Positions 33,068-40,935 of a stretch of DNA of 43,608 bases are shown piece after piece. The DNA lies in assembly GCA_944383515.1 (NCBI GenBank), contig CALWPV010000028.1:1-43608 (forward strand), in the 5' to 3' direction. Numbering within the stretch: the stretch's first letter is position 1; every line of letters starts with the position of its first letter. The position numbers and the translations under genes were made by a program. This stretch comes from an uncultured Clostridia bacterium. GTDB lineage: Bacteria; Bacillota; Clostridia; Lachnospirales; Bianqueaceae. The notes beneath the pieces were generated by a model. It saw only the letters and a program-made list of their open reading frames with translations, ran no database searches and was not told the DNA's origin.

Positions 33068-33088
33068 ATGTTTACCATTATTGAGAAA

Positions 33089-33161
33089 TGAGGCATCGGG
33101 GTCTCGAACCCCGAACACCCAGATTAAGAGTCTGGTGCTCTACCAATTGAGCTAATGCCCC
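33089..33161 (-). tRNA. tRNA-Lys (CTT)
   Basis: The 73-base minus-strand sequence folds as a cloverleaf with acceptor GGGGCAT/ATGCCTC, anticodon loop CTCTTAA (anticodon CTT) and T-loop TTCGAGA. No CCA is encoded. It is the last tRNA of the cluster. Confidence 0.95.
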
Positions 33162-33228
33162 AACGACTTAACATTATAGCACCTAGCAAAACTAATGTCA
33201 AGTTTAACCAATTTTAATTTTGGTCAAC

Positions 33229-33300
33229 CTGGGTAGGAAGGACTCGAACCTTCGGATGCAGGAATCAAAATCCTGTGCCTTACCGCTTGGCGACTACCCA
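33229..33300 (-). tRNA. tRNA-Gln (TTG)
   Basis: The acceptor stem TGGGTAG/CTACCCA, the anticodon loop TTTTGAT (anticodon TTG) and the T-arm TTCGAGT identify it. It has 72 bases without encoded CCA. Confidence 0.95.
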
Positions 33301-33314
33301 ATAAAATCGGACAG

Positions 33315-33388
33315 GGTGGGTACTGGGGCTCGAACCCAGGATCTCCAGAGCCACAATCTGGCGCCCTAACCAACTGAACTATACCCAC
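33315..33388 (-). tRNA. tRNA-His (GTG)
   Basis: The acceptor GTGGGTA/TACCCAC has discriminator C and an encoded G at position -1 (33389). The anticodon loop TTGTGGC carries GTG. The extra 5' G and C73 are the normal histidine identity elements. Confidence 0.95.
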
Positions 33389-33421
33389 CATAAAAGTAGT
33401 CTCTTTGCATGAAAGGGACAA

Positions 33422-33495
33422 CGTGCCTGCAGGGATTCGAACCCCGGACACGCGGCTTAGAAGGCCGCTGCTCTATCCAACTGAGCTACAGGCAC
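33422..33495 (-). tRNA. tRNA-Arg (TCT)
   Basis: The acceptor GTGCCTG/CAGGCAC with discriminator G and anticodon loop CTTCTAA (anticodon TCT) are clear. It has 74 bases without encoded CCA. Confidence 0.95.
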
Positions 33496-33511
33496 ATAAA
33501 TTTACCTTGGA

Positions 33512-33586
33512 TCGGGGTAACAGGACTCGAACCTGCGGCCTCCTGAACCCAAATCAGGCGCTCTAGCCAAACTGAGCTACACCCCG
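33512..33586 (-). tRNA. tRNA-Pro (TGG)
   Basis: The acceptor CGGGGTG/TACCCCG, anticodon loop TTTGGGT (anticodon TGG) and T-arm TTCGAGT identify it. It is the first tRNA of the operon after the promoter. Confidence 0.95.
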
Positions 33587-33618
33587 GAAGTCGGCTCCCG
33601 ATCAATGCGTCGCTAACC

Positions 33619-33647
33619 ATTATACAAGATTAAGGTAAGGATGTCAA
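33619..33647 (-). promoter_or_regulatory. Promoter of the five-tRNA operon
   Basis: On minus, TTGACA and TATAAT are separated by 17 bases, matching consensus at all twelve positions, about 30 bases before tRNA-Pro. A strong promoter suits a stable RNA operon. Confidence 0.9.
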
Positions 33648-33666
33648 CTGTTTTTTTAAATTATCG

Positions 33667-34167
33667 TCATAAAAAAGCGTCGGCGTCTAGAATCGTTGCG
33701 TCAGCCTTGCCGCCAGACAGCTCAAGAAGAGCAAAACTTTTTTTGCTGCCGCCACGCGGCTGGGTAAGAGAACCCGGATTTAACAGGAGCAGACCGTTTT
33801 CTTTTTCGTACAAGGGAACATGGGTATGGCCAAACAGCACAACGTCTGCTTTCTGCTCGCGCGCTTGTTCGCGCAGATAATCCAGACTAAAATTAATCCG
33901 GTATTGGTGTCCGTGGCACATGAAAACGTGGCAGTCTTCTATGGTAAACTGGCGCGAATATGGCGCGGGGCAGGAAAAATCACAATTACCGCGTACACTG
34001 CTAAACGCTAGGGAATACGACTGTGCGTAGTGCTTAGCTAATTTGTCTAGATCGCTGGCGTGGTCGCCCAAATGCCAGACGCCATCGATATGGGTGTGCC
34101 ATTTTTCAATGATAAAGGCCGCGTCTCGAATGGCGCCATGTGTATCGCTTATGACTAAAAACCGCAA
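33667..34167 (-). CDS. Metallophosphoesterase, YfcE/MJ0936 family
   Basis: The 166-residue protein has the calcineurin-like metal motifs: ISDTHG at the N-terminus, HLGDHASD, RGNCD, CHGHQY and FGHTHVP. It is a two-metal phosphodiesterase whose natural substrate is uncertain. It starts with TTG (34167), 8 bases after AAAGGAGG. A 7-base tandem duplication (TTTGCGG twice) lies at this start, which moves the ribosome site relative to an alternative frame. It follows the XTP pyrophosphatase gene by 14 bases; the two are often neighbours in Firmicutes. Confidence 0.92.
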   Translation of the reverse strand: MRFLVISDTHGAIRDAAFIIEKWHTHIDGVWHLGDHASDLDKLAKHYAQSYSLAFSSVRGNCDFSCPAPYSRQFTIEDCHVFMCHGHQYRINFSLDYLREQAREQKADVVLFGHTHVPLYEKENGLLLLNPGSLTQPRGGSKKSFALLELSGGKADATILDADAFL

Positions 34168-34181
34168 ACCGCAAACCTCCT

Positions 34182-34832
34182 TTAATCTAGCAGATGGTGA
34201 GACTGAAACAGCTGAATCAATGCGCGAAGCGCTTTGCCTCTATGCGAAATCGCATGTTTTTCTTCGGCCGTCATTTCTGCAAAGGTCTGCCCTGCCTCGG
34301 GAATTAGGAAAATGGGATCATAGCCAAATCCGCCGTTTCCTTTAGGCTCATGAGCAATGAGTCCTTCTACGGTTTCTACTACCGACAATTCCTGTGCCTT
34401 CGCAGCAGCGGAAAAATCGCCGGGAATTAAACGAGCAGGCACAACCGCAACCAGTGCGCACACGTATCTGGCCGTCCGCTTATCGTCGGGAACCTCTTTC
34501 ATGCGGTCCAGTACTATTTGGTTTTTTATCTCGTAAGGCGTATCTTCTCCCAGCCAGCGCGAAGAATAAATGCCGGGTTTCCGGTCAAAAAAATCAATTT
34601 CAATACCAGAGTCATCGGCAATGACAATGGAATCCTGCCCTTTTTCGGCCAGCGCATCACTTACGCTACGCGCTTTAATTAGCGCATTGTCTAAAAAGGT
34701 AGTACCGGTTTCTTCAATCGAAAGCTCTACGCCGGCCTCGCGCATGGTCAGTACATCATACCGCGGGTGCAGCATATCTTTAATTTCACGAACTTTTCCA
34801 GCATTTTGCGTGGCAAAAATAATCGTTTGCAT
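34182..34832 (-). CDS. rdgB: Non-canonical purine NTP pyrophosphatase (RdgB/HAM1)
   Basis: This enzyme hydrolyses XTP, ITP and dITP to monophosphates and keeps them out of DNA and RNA. The 216-residue protein shows the family motifs ATQNAGKVREI at the start, IADDSGIEID near residue 72, NGGFGYDPIF near residue 167 and SHRGKAL at the C-terminus. The N-terminal F-A-T-x-N-x-GK pattern is complete. Start ATG follows GGAGAATACTT. Confidence 0.95.
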   Translation of the reverse strand: MQTIIFATQNAGKVREIKDMLHPRYDVLTMREAGVELSIEETGTTFLDNALIKARSVSDALAEKGQDSIVIADDSGIEIDFFDRKPGIYSSRWLGEDTPYEIKNQIVLDRMKEVPDDKRTARYVCALVAVVPARLIPGDFSAAAKAQELSVVETVEGLIAHEPKGNGGFGYDPIFLIPEAGQTFAEMTAEEKHAISHRGKALRALIQLFQSHHLLD

Positions 34833-34851
34833 AAGTATTCTCCATTCCTAT

Positions 34852-35559
34852 TTAATCCTGCGGCGGTAATAAACGCGCCTTAATTTGGTACCAGTAGCAG
34901 GGCCGCCCCACAGAAGTAGCAGCGGTCTTTTTGTCAACATATCCGGCAGAAAGTAAAATTTCCAAATATTTTCGCGCTGTCACTCTGGAAACCGCCAGTA
35001 TATTTGCCGCCTGGGCGGCGGTACATTGATGCTGCTCACAACGGAGCAAAAACGATAGGAGCTGACGGCAAAGGAGCAGCTCTGACGGCGACAATGCCAG
35101 CGACGGCATGGTTGCAGATGGCTTGGCCTCGGAAGAGGCCGGCGTATAAAAAAACAGATCCAGCTGCCCTTGGGTTAAGGCTTCGCCGGCGGACAGCCCC
35201 TGTTTAAGGGCCAAATAACGCCGCAGGCTCCGGCGAAGCCGGCGGCTTTGAAAGGGTTTAAGAATGTAATCAATGGCCCCTAGCTGCTGTGCGCGTGTGA
35301 AAGAAGAGGGGCGGGTATCGGTTGTGACAGGTAGAAAATCGGTACTCTTTTTTTGACGCAGCGAAAGTAAAAGCTGTGTCACTGCCGCACAGCAAGATTG
35401 TATTTCTGCCATGAGAAGATCGGGATACGGCGGCCGACAGGCGGGAAGCGCCGTATAGAGCTGTAGAAGAACCCGCGTACCGGCCACGGCATGCCAAGCG
35501 TCTTGCAATTGGCGCAGCGTAGCGGTATCGGGATCCACAATCCACACGATTAGTCTCAT
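34852..35559 (-). CDS. Receiver-HTH regulator lacking the phosphorylatable Asp (CitB-like)
   Basis: The 235-residue protein has a receiver-like N-terminal domain and a C-terminal winged helix of the CitB/DcuR kind (AAQAANILAVSRVTARKYLEIL). The receiver keeps the VDPD acidic pair, a threonine at LPVTT and the lysine in YILKPF. The expected phospho-acceptor in PDLLMAEIQ is Ala51 instead of Asp. It should therefore not be switched by standard phosphorylation. No histidine kinase gene lies next to it. It is preceded by the HtrA-like protease gene, 23 bases away, possibly in one operon. Its targets are unknown. Confidence 0.8.
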   Translation of the reverse strand: MRLIVWIVDPDTATLRQLQDAWHAVAGTRVLLQLYTALPACRPPYPDLLMAEIQSCCAAVTQLLLSLRQKKSTDFLPVTTDTRPSSFTRAQQLGAIDYILKPFQSRRLRRSLRRYLALKQGLSAGEALTQGQLDLFFYTPASSEAKPSATMPSLALSPSELLLCRQLLSFLLRCEQHQCTAAQAANILAVSRVTARKYLEILLSAGYVDKKTAATSVGRPCYWYQIKARLLPPQD

Positions 35560-35582
35560 GACAGTTTCCTTTAGCTTTTATA

Positions 35583-36806
35583 TTAGGAGTCTGCGGAGCC
35601 CTCCCAGAAGCCGCCGCTTTGCGTTTCGGTATCTACCGGTTCTAACGTAAGCGTAGCGGTAATGGGCTGATCGGTGTTACGGCCGCGAATCACGGTAACC
35701 GTAACGGTGTCGCCTTCCTGGTGAGAAAGCAGAATGGAATTAACGTCTTCCATACTGGTTAGCTGTACATCGTCGATGGCGGTAATAATGTCGCCGTTTT
35801 GTAAGCCGGCTTGCTCGGCCGAGCTGCCGGAGCGGATCGAAGAAATGACTAACCCGGAAGGAACATGGTACAAACTGGCCATGGAAGACGAGAGAAAAAT
35901 AGAATCTTCAATGCCGCCCAGGCTCAGGTGTTCAACAAATCCTTCGGATAATAAAGAATCGATTACCTCTTGCGCATGATTAATCGGAATGGCAAAGGCA
36001 ATGCCTTCTACATCGGTTAGCGCAATTTTATTAGAAATAATGCCAATGACAGCGCCCGTTTCGTCGAAGAGCGCGCCGCCGGAATTGCCGGGATTAACGG
36101 CTACATCAGTTTGAATATAGGGGTTGGTTACTCCGTTTGAAAGCGTTAGCTCGCGTTTGGGGTAACTAATGACTCCTACCGTTACAGAGTTTTGGTAGGC
36201 GATATCCTGCGGACTGCCTACGGCAATTACGGTTTGCCCGGTGCGCAGCTGGTCGCTGTCGCCTAGCTGCGCTACGGTAAAGCGCTGCAGCATGTCGGAA
36301 GAAAGAACGCCTTTTGAAAGAGAAAGAACGGCGATATCCGATGTTTCGTCAGAACCTACCAGCCGCAGAGAAATAATATCGTTAGCCTCGGGCAAATAAA
36401 GATAAATTTCGGTTGCGCCCGCCACAACATGCGCATTGGTTAAAATGAGAAATTGATTGGCATCTTCTTGAAAAACAATACCGGATCCCAGTCCCTGGCC
36501 GGAAACGCCATCTTCTACTACGTTAACAATAATCGTAACAACGCTGGATTGTACCTGGGTGCTGGTTTCGGTAATCGCGGGATCTTGCTGAATTACAGAA
36601 AGCTGTTTTTGAAAAGAATTGCCGGTATAGCCCTGATCTGCCAGCATAAAGGAATCGGCGGCAGACCCTTTGGTCATATAACGGCGCGCCATATAGAGGC
36701 CGCAGCCCAGAAGCAATCCCGCTGCCAGTGAAAGCAGCAGGCTGATCAGAAACACGCGCCCCTTACGGGGACGAGAGGGCGGCGTCTGAGAAGGTGGTTT
36801 GGACAT
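35583..36806 (-). CDS. HtrA/DegP-like membrane-anchored serine protease
   Basis: The 407-residue protein has a positively charged cytoplasmic start, a membrane anchor (about 17-40), a trypsin-like protease domain with the catalytic triad (H in NAHVV near 125, D in TSDIAVL near 154, S in GNSGGAL near 240), and one C-terminal PDZ domain (about 305-390). It is expected to degrade or remodel misfolded proteins outside the membrane. The C-terminus ends in Thr/Gln/Ser-rich residues. It lies between the PP2C/LysM protein and the degenerate response regulator on the same strand. Confidence 0.93.
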   Translation of the reverse strand: MSKPPSQTPPSRPRKGRVFLISLLLSLAAGLLLGCGLYMARRYMTKGSAADSFMLADQGYTGNSFQKQLSVIQQDPAITETSTQVQSSVVTIIVNVVEDGVSGQGLGSGIVFQEDANQFLILTNAHVVAGATEIYLYLPEANDIISLRLVGSDETSDIAVLSLSKGVLSSDMLQRFTVAQLGDSDQLRTGQTVIAVGSPQDIAYQNSVTVGVISYPKRELTLSNGVTNPYIQTDVAVNPGNSGGALFDETGAVIGIISNKIALTDVEGIAFAIPINHAQEVIDSLLSEGFVEHLSLGGIEDSIFLSSSMASLYHVPSGLVISSIRSGSSAEQAGLQNGDIITAIDDVQLTSMEDVNSILLSHQEGDTVTVTVIRGRNTDQPITATLTLEPVDTETQSGGFWEGSADS

Positions 36807-36866
36807 AGATTTCCTCCGTTTTAAAAAATGGCGGAGAGCACAACGCTCTCCGCGAGAATGGTTTAC

Positions 36867-38489
36867 TTATTCTGCCGACGTAAGCTCATCAATTGGCGGA
36901 ACTTGCAGTGTCATACCGGGGTACAGACTAGAATCTAGCGTCATACCATTATATGCTGCAAACGCTTCTATTAGATCTAAATCTCCGCTATCATAAAGCG
37001 ACATAACAATACTGTAGAAATAGTCGCCGTCTTGCACCGTGTAGGTAGAACCGGTCTGCGCCGTTGTCGTACTGCTGTCAGAAGTTGTAGCCGCCGAGCT
37101 GTCGCCGGTTGTGCTGCTGTCGGTGGTAGGAGTAGAAGTGGTCTGCGACGAATCCGTAGTTAAGGAGCTATCTGTCGCGCCGCTGATATCAACCGAAGAA
37201 TCCGTACCGGCAGCAGAGGAATTGTCTACGACAAGGGTACTGCTGTTGGTGGACACATTGTTTACAGTGCTGGAAGAATTGTTATCATTACCACCGCTAA
37301 GAGCCATAATAATCACTACCAGAAGAACAATAACGAGAACCGCCGCCCCAATAATAATAGCTAAGCGCTTCGGGTTGCTTAATAACTTGTCCAGAAGGCT
37401 CATATCTTCTTCGTCTTCGTAGTCCTTCGGATCTTCGGTAATGGGTGAAAACCGTTGTGTCTGCTGCCGTATGCGCTGCGTCTGCTGACGCGCGGTAGCG
37501 GAAGCTTCCTCTTCCCGGTCTGCTTCTTCCCCTGCCACATCGTCGGGCTCGGTTTTTCTAATGGAGCGCGGAATATGGGGGAGGACAGAGGTTTTCGTGT
37601 CGGTAGAGGCCGGACGCTTCTCGTAATTTTCTTTGCGAGGAATGGTGGAGGTGCCGCGCTTAGGCGCCTCGCCAGGGGCTTCCTCTACCCGAAGAACCAT
37701 AATTGTCATATCTTCGGGGCTATGTTCGCTGGCGGCTTTCATGAGCATGGTTGCCAGCGTGTCTACGGTAGCGTCTTTCAGGAGCCGAATAATTCGCTCC
37801 ATTTCTTCGTTGTCGATGGCGTCGGAAAGACCATCGGTACACAGAATAAACGTATCGCCGGGATAAAAAACAAAGTATTTGGAAAACGCCTCGTCTTTGG
37901 CGTCGTATACGTCGTCCATACCCAGGTAAGCCGTTAAATGAGAATCGCGTTTATGAACCTCGGCCTGCGACTGAGAAATGACGCCCAGACGGTACATATC
38001 GCTGGATTCCAGATGATCGTCTGTAATCTGGAGCATGCGCCCGCCGCGCACTACATAAATGCGGCTGTCGCCCAGGTGAACGGCCAGACCGCGGTTGCCG
38101 TGCAAAAACAGCCCCGCGAAAGAAGACCCCATTTCGTCGAGTCCCAGCTCGTTTTTCTGACGCCGAAGGTCACGGTTGGTTTCAACAATAGCTTCCCAGA
38201 TACGGTCTTTTTCAATTTTACCAACATCGGCCAAAGCCGTTTGAAGACGCTGGGCCATTTGCATTACGGTTTGGCTGTTTGTTACACCCAGCTGGCGATT
38301 GTCAGCCGTACCGATTTCGGAGTCGCACACCCCGTATATTTGGAAATCCGCATGAGATACTTTGTTAATTGTGGATTTAGTGTCGGAGCCAACATTGACA
38401 AACCGACCATTAACGTACATATTATCAAGATTTAAGTCTTTCCCCGTTGACGAAAGGGCATACGCCGCGATTTTTAACTCTTCACTCAT
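36867..38489 (-). CDS. PP2C-family phosphatase with transmembrane segment and external LysM
   Basis: The 540-residue protein combines an N-terminal PP2C-like domain (about 1-245), a charged linker, one membrane helix (about 372-394), a Ser/Thr/Asp-rich external stretch (about 397-480) and a C-terminal LysM domain (about 481-530, starting YTVQDGDYFYSIVMSLY). PP2C motifs are recognisable in GDSRIYVVRGG and TDGLSDAID. The first metal motif is altered (CDSEIG for the usual ADGMGG) and the last reads PEDMT for DNIT, so activity may be changed. LysM binds peptidoglycan. The layout suggests that cell-wall state affects cytoplasmic dephosphorylation. No partner kinase is visible nearby. Confidence 0.85.
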   Translation of the reverse strand: MSEELKIAAYALSSTGKDLNLDNMYVNGRFVNVGSDTKSTINKVSHADFQIYGVCDSEIGTADNRQLGVTNSQTVMQMAQRLQTALADVGKIEKDRIWEAIVETNRDLRRQKNELGLDEMGSSFAGLFLHGNRGLAVHLGDSRIYVVRGGRMLQITDDHLESSDMYRLGVISQSQAEVHKRDSHLTAYLGMDDVYDAKDEAFSKYFVFYPGDTFILCTDGLSDAIDNEEMERIIRLLKDATVDTLATMLMKAASEHSPEDMTIMVLRVEEAPGEAPKRGTSTIPRKENYEKRPASTDTKTSVLPHIPRSIRKTEPDDVAGEEADREEEASATARQQTQRIRQQTQRFSPITEDPKDYEDEEDMSLLDKLLSNPKRLAIIIGAAVLVIVLLVVIIMALSGGNDNNSSSTVNNVSTNSSTLVVDNSSAAGTDSSVDISGATDSSLTTDSSQTTSTPTTDSSTTGDSSAATTSDSSTTTAQTGSTYTVQDGDYFYSIVMSLYDSGDLDLIEAFAAYNGMTLDSSLYPGMTLQVPPIDELTSAE

Positions 38490-38580
38490 TGGTGCACCAC
38501 CTTTTCTTTATCTATATTTGAAATGCTATTTGTAAATTGGTTATCAACCCTGTATTTTCTATAATAGCGTATTCCCTACC

Positions 38581-38609
38581 ATTATATACTAAAGATCGAG
38601 GAAGTTCAA
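38581..38609 (-). promoter_or_regulatory. Promoter of the PP2C-HtrA-regulator genes
   Basis: On minus, TTGAAC and TATAAT are separated by 17 bases, about 90 bases before the PP2C gene. Confidence 0.75.
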
Positions 38610-38751
38610 CGAATTTTTCCAAAAAACCGCCCTGCTCAGGCACTTTTTACAATTTAGAAATTAGCGCGATATTTCATGGCCCGCGAGGAGACGAACCTGC
38701 TTTTATTACGGTGTATATACTAAAAACAGCAGGAGGAGAGGAGGAAAAGCA

Positions 38752-39072
38752 ATGCCATATTATCAAATGATATCGGTGCCGCAGGCATACCGGCTGCTGC
38801 ACGGTCCCTATGGAACGCGTATTTTAGACGTGCGCGATTCATGGGCGTACGAAGAAGGGCATATTCCGGGAGCCGTGCATGTTCCTATGGCGCAGGTAGG
38901 CTACCGGGTACCGCGCCTAATGCCCGGCCGCCAGAGGCCTATTTTAATTTATTGCCAGGGCGGCGGAAAAAGCCGGGTAGCCGCGCAGGTACTGGCAGTA
39001 CTTGGCTATCGCAAGTTATACTGCATTGACGGCTTTCCGCGCCCGCTCTTTGGCTCGGCAGCCGGCAATTAA
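38752..39072 (+). CDS. Rhodanese-like domain protein
   Basis: The 106-residue protein is a single rhodanese domain. It has ILDVRDSWAYEEGHIPGAVHVP and an active-site loop YCQGGGKSRVAAQVL with the catalytic cysteine, so sulfur transfer or persulfide chemistry is likely. The Gly-rich loop with Lys differs from the common CxxGxR pattern. It precedes the fatty-acid operon but has its own GGAGAGGAGG site and is separated by a strong promoter, so it is probably not functionally part of it. Confidence 0.9.
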   Translation: MPYYQMISVPQAYRLLHGPYGTRILDVRDSWAYEEGHIPGAVHVPMAQVGYRVPRLMPGRQRPILIYCQGGGKSRVAAQVLAVLGYRKLYCIDGFPRPLFGSAAGN

Positions 39073-39108
39073 ATTGTAATTTTCTTAATACAAACTTAAA
39101 AAAATCTA

Positions 39109-39137
39109 TTGACAGCTCTGCATAGAGAGGTTATACT
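39109..39137 (+). promoter_or_regulatory. Promoter of the fatty-acid synthesis operon
   Basis: TTGACA and TATACT are spaced by 17 bases, about 37 bases before the FabT-like start. The operator-like palindrome follows directly. Confidence 0.9.
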
Positions 39138-39140
39138 TGG

Positions 39141-39153
39141 TTAGATTTTCTAA
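39141..39153. promoter_or_regulatory. Candidate FabT-type operator
   Basis: TTAGATTTTCTAA is an inverted repeat with 5-base arms, placed 4-16 bases after the -10 box. A repressor here would block transcription start. It is the natural site for autoregulation by the MarR protein encoded next. Confidence 0.55.
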
Positions 39154-39173
39154 GTAAAAAACAGGAGGATACT

Positions 39174-39629
39174 ATGGGAAAAGATCCGTTCAGACATGAG
39201 CTGAATCATTTGTTAGTATCCACCTATCAGACAATCGAAAAAGCCGAACAAAAATCAATCAACAAAGGCAGCGCTGTCAGGGTTTCTATTGCGGAAATTC
39301 ACCTGATAGAAGCGGTAGGTCGCGGAAAAGGCCCTAAAACAATTTCCGCGCTAGCGGCGCGGTTAGGCATAACCTTGGCATCGGTAACGGTAGGCGTTAA
39401 TAAACTGGTGAAAAAGGGATTATTGCAAAAAAAACGGAGTGATAAAGACGGGCGCGTCATGTGTGTAACGCTCACACCGGCCGGCCGGCGCATCTATCGG
39501 CGACACGAAGAATTTCATGCCTATATGGTGGATTCTGCAATTTCAGGACTGACAAAAGAAGAAAAGTATGTTATGCTTAAGGGTATTCAAAAATTACGCG
39601 AATTTTTTGCTGCGAAATTGGAGGTTTGA
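39174..39629 (+). CDS. fabT: MarR-family regulator of fatty-acid synthesis (FabT-like)
   Basis: The 151-residue protein is a winged-helix MarR regulator. The recognition helix region reads ISALAARLGITLASVTVGVNKLVKKGLL, followed by the wing SDKDGRVMCVTLTPAG. Its position as first gene of a fabH-acpP-fabK-fabD-fabG operon, as in Lactobacillales and Clostridia, indicates a FabT role: repression of fatty-acid genes when acyl-ACP signals sufficient lipid. Its stop is directly followed by the fabH start, with the fabH ribosome site inside its last codons. Confidence 0.88.
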   Translation: MGKDPFRHELNHLLVSTYQTIEKAEQKSINKGSAVRVSIAEIHLIEAVGRGKGPKTISALAARLGITLASVTVGVNKLVKKGLLQKKRSDKDGRVMCVTLTPAGRRIYRRHEEFHAYMVDSAISGLTKEEKYVMLKGIQKLREFFAAKLEV

Positions 39630-40592
39630 ATGAGTTTTACAGTATTGGGAACCGGCAGTAAGCTGCCGGATACGGTGGTAACCAACGATGATTTGGCAAC
39701 GTTTTTGGATACAAGCGACGAGTGGATTACCACCCGAACCGGTATTCACAGACGGCATGTGCTCAAACAAGAAAAACTAATCGATCTGGCTACGGTAGCG
39801 GCGAAAAATGCGCTGAAAAACAGCGGCGTAACGGCAGACGAGCTGGATTTGATTCTTTGTAGTACCATTCAGGGCGACTATGTTTCGCCGGCCTTCGCGT
39901 GCGTTGTGCAAAAAGAGCTGGGCGCTACCTGTCCGGCCTTCGACGTAAACGCCGGGTGCTCAGGATTTATTTATGCGCTCGATGTGGCCGACGGCTATTT
40001 CGCGCGGGGGCGCGCTAAAAAAGTGCTGATTATCGCCGCCGAAGCAATGACGCGGTTTACCAACTGGCAAGACCGCAGCACCTGCGTGCTCTTTGGCGAC
40101 GGCTGCGGCGCCGTGGTTCTGGGAGAAGGCGACGACCTGCTCTCTATAAAAATTACGGCGGAAGGCAATTTTGAAGCGCTCAACATTCCCCACACGCAGG
40201 GAAACTGTCCCTATACGGAGCTAGACGGCAAAGAAAGCGTGCTCCATATGGACGGGCAAAGCGTTTTCAAATTTGCGGTTTCATCGATTTGCCGCGATAT
40301 TAAAGACGTTACGCAGGCAGCTGGCCTCACGTTGGACGATCTGGACTACATGGTTCTGCATCAGGCCAACTACCGCATTATGGAATCCGCCGCGCGGCGG
40401 CTAAAAATTTCCATGGATCGGGTGCCCAGTATTATTCATGAAACGGGGAATATGTCTTCTGCGTGCATACCGATTGTTCTGGATCAATTAAATCGCAGCG
40501 GAAAACTTGTTAACAGCCGGTATATTGCCCTTGCGGGTTTTGGATCCGGTTTTACCACCGGGGCCTGTGTCCTTCGGTGTCATAAATTTTAA
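39630..40592 (+). CDS. fabH: 3-oxoacyl-ACP synthase III
   Basis: FabH condenses acetyl- or another acyl-CoA with malonyl-ACP and starts fatty-acid synthesis. The 320-residue protein shows the Cys-His-Asn triad at C110 (NAGCSGF), H244 (LHQANYR) and N274 (GNMSSA), with normal spacing. DEWITTRTGI is the usual N-terminal motif. The asparagine motif has Met in place of the common Thr. The gene starts immediately after the regulator. Confidence 0.96.
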   Translation: MSFTVLGTGSKLPDTVVTNDDLATFLDTSDEWITTRTGIHRRHVLKQEKLIDLATVAAKNALKNSGVTADELDLILCSTIQGDYVSPAFACVVQKELGATCPAFDVNAGCSGFIYALDVADGYFARGRAKKVLIIAAEAMTRFTNWQDRSTCVLFGDGCGAVVLGEGDDLLSIKITAEGNFEALNIPHTQGNCPYTELDGKESVLHMDGQSVFKFAVSSICRDIKDVTQAAGLTLDDLDYMVLHQANYRIMESAARRLKISMDRVPSIIHETGNMSSACIPIVLDQLNRSGKLVNSRYIALAGFGSGFTTGACVLRCHKF

Positions 40593-40616
40593 AGTTAAAT
40601 TTGGGAGGAAAGCAAA

Positions 40617-40850
40617 ATGACAATTTTAGAAAGACTCAAAAAAGTTATGGAAGAACAGAACGTGGGCGGCGACGTAGAGATTACTATGGATACCACGTTT
40701 GAAGAACTGGAAATCGACAGTCTGGATCTGGTAGATTTGACCATGAACTGTGAGGACGAGTTTGGTATTGAACTGGATCCTGACAGCGCGCCGAAAACCA
40801 TTGGCGAACTGGTAGAAAAAATTGCAGAACTGACTGGCGAAGAAGCGTAA
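40617..40850 (+). CDS. acpP: Acyl carrier protein
   Basis: ACP carries growing acyl chains on a phosphopantetheine arm. The 77-residue acidic protein has the attachment motif EIDSLDLVDL with Ser35 as the modified residue, and a typical length. The DSLD motif is intact. GGGAGGAAAGC lies before the ATG. It lies 24 bases after fabH and is followed by a hairpin. Confidence 0.97.
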   Translation: MTILERLKKVMEEQNVGGDVEITMDTTFEELEIDSLDLVDLTMNCEDEFGIELDPDSAPKTIGELVEKIAELTGEEA

Positions 40851-40861
40851 GAGTGTAAAAA

Positions 40862-40890
40862 GCGGCCTGTATATCTCATGTATAGGCCGC
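40862..40890 (+). terminator. Hairpin between acpP and fabK
   Basis: GCGGCCT and AGGCCGC form a 7-bp GC-rich stem around a 15-base loop. The sequence after it is not a T tract (ATTACCTTATAAA). It is more likely a transcript-stability or partial-termination element that raises acpP over the downstream genes. Confidence 0.5.
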
Positions 40891-40935
40891 ATTACCTTAT
40901 AAAAGGGCTACTGCATGCTTCGGAATGGAGGACAA

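Noticed and set aside
33224..33451. Open reading frame across the tRNA cluster
   Set aside because: It crosses three clear tRNA genes on the same strand (Gln, His and part of Arg) and has no other support.
40915..40935. Longer FabK start at 40915
   Set aside because: The extra seven residues have no ribosome site, while GGAGG is well placed before the ATG at 40936.
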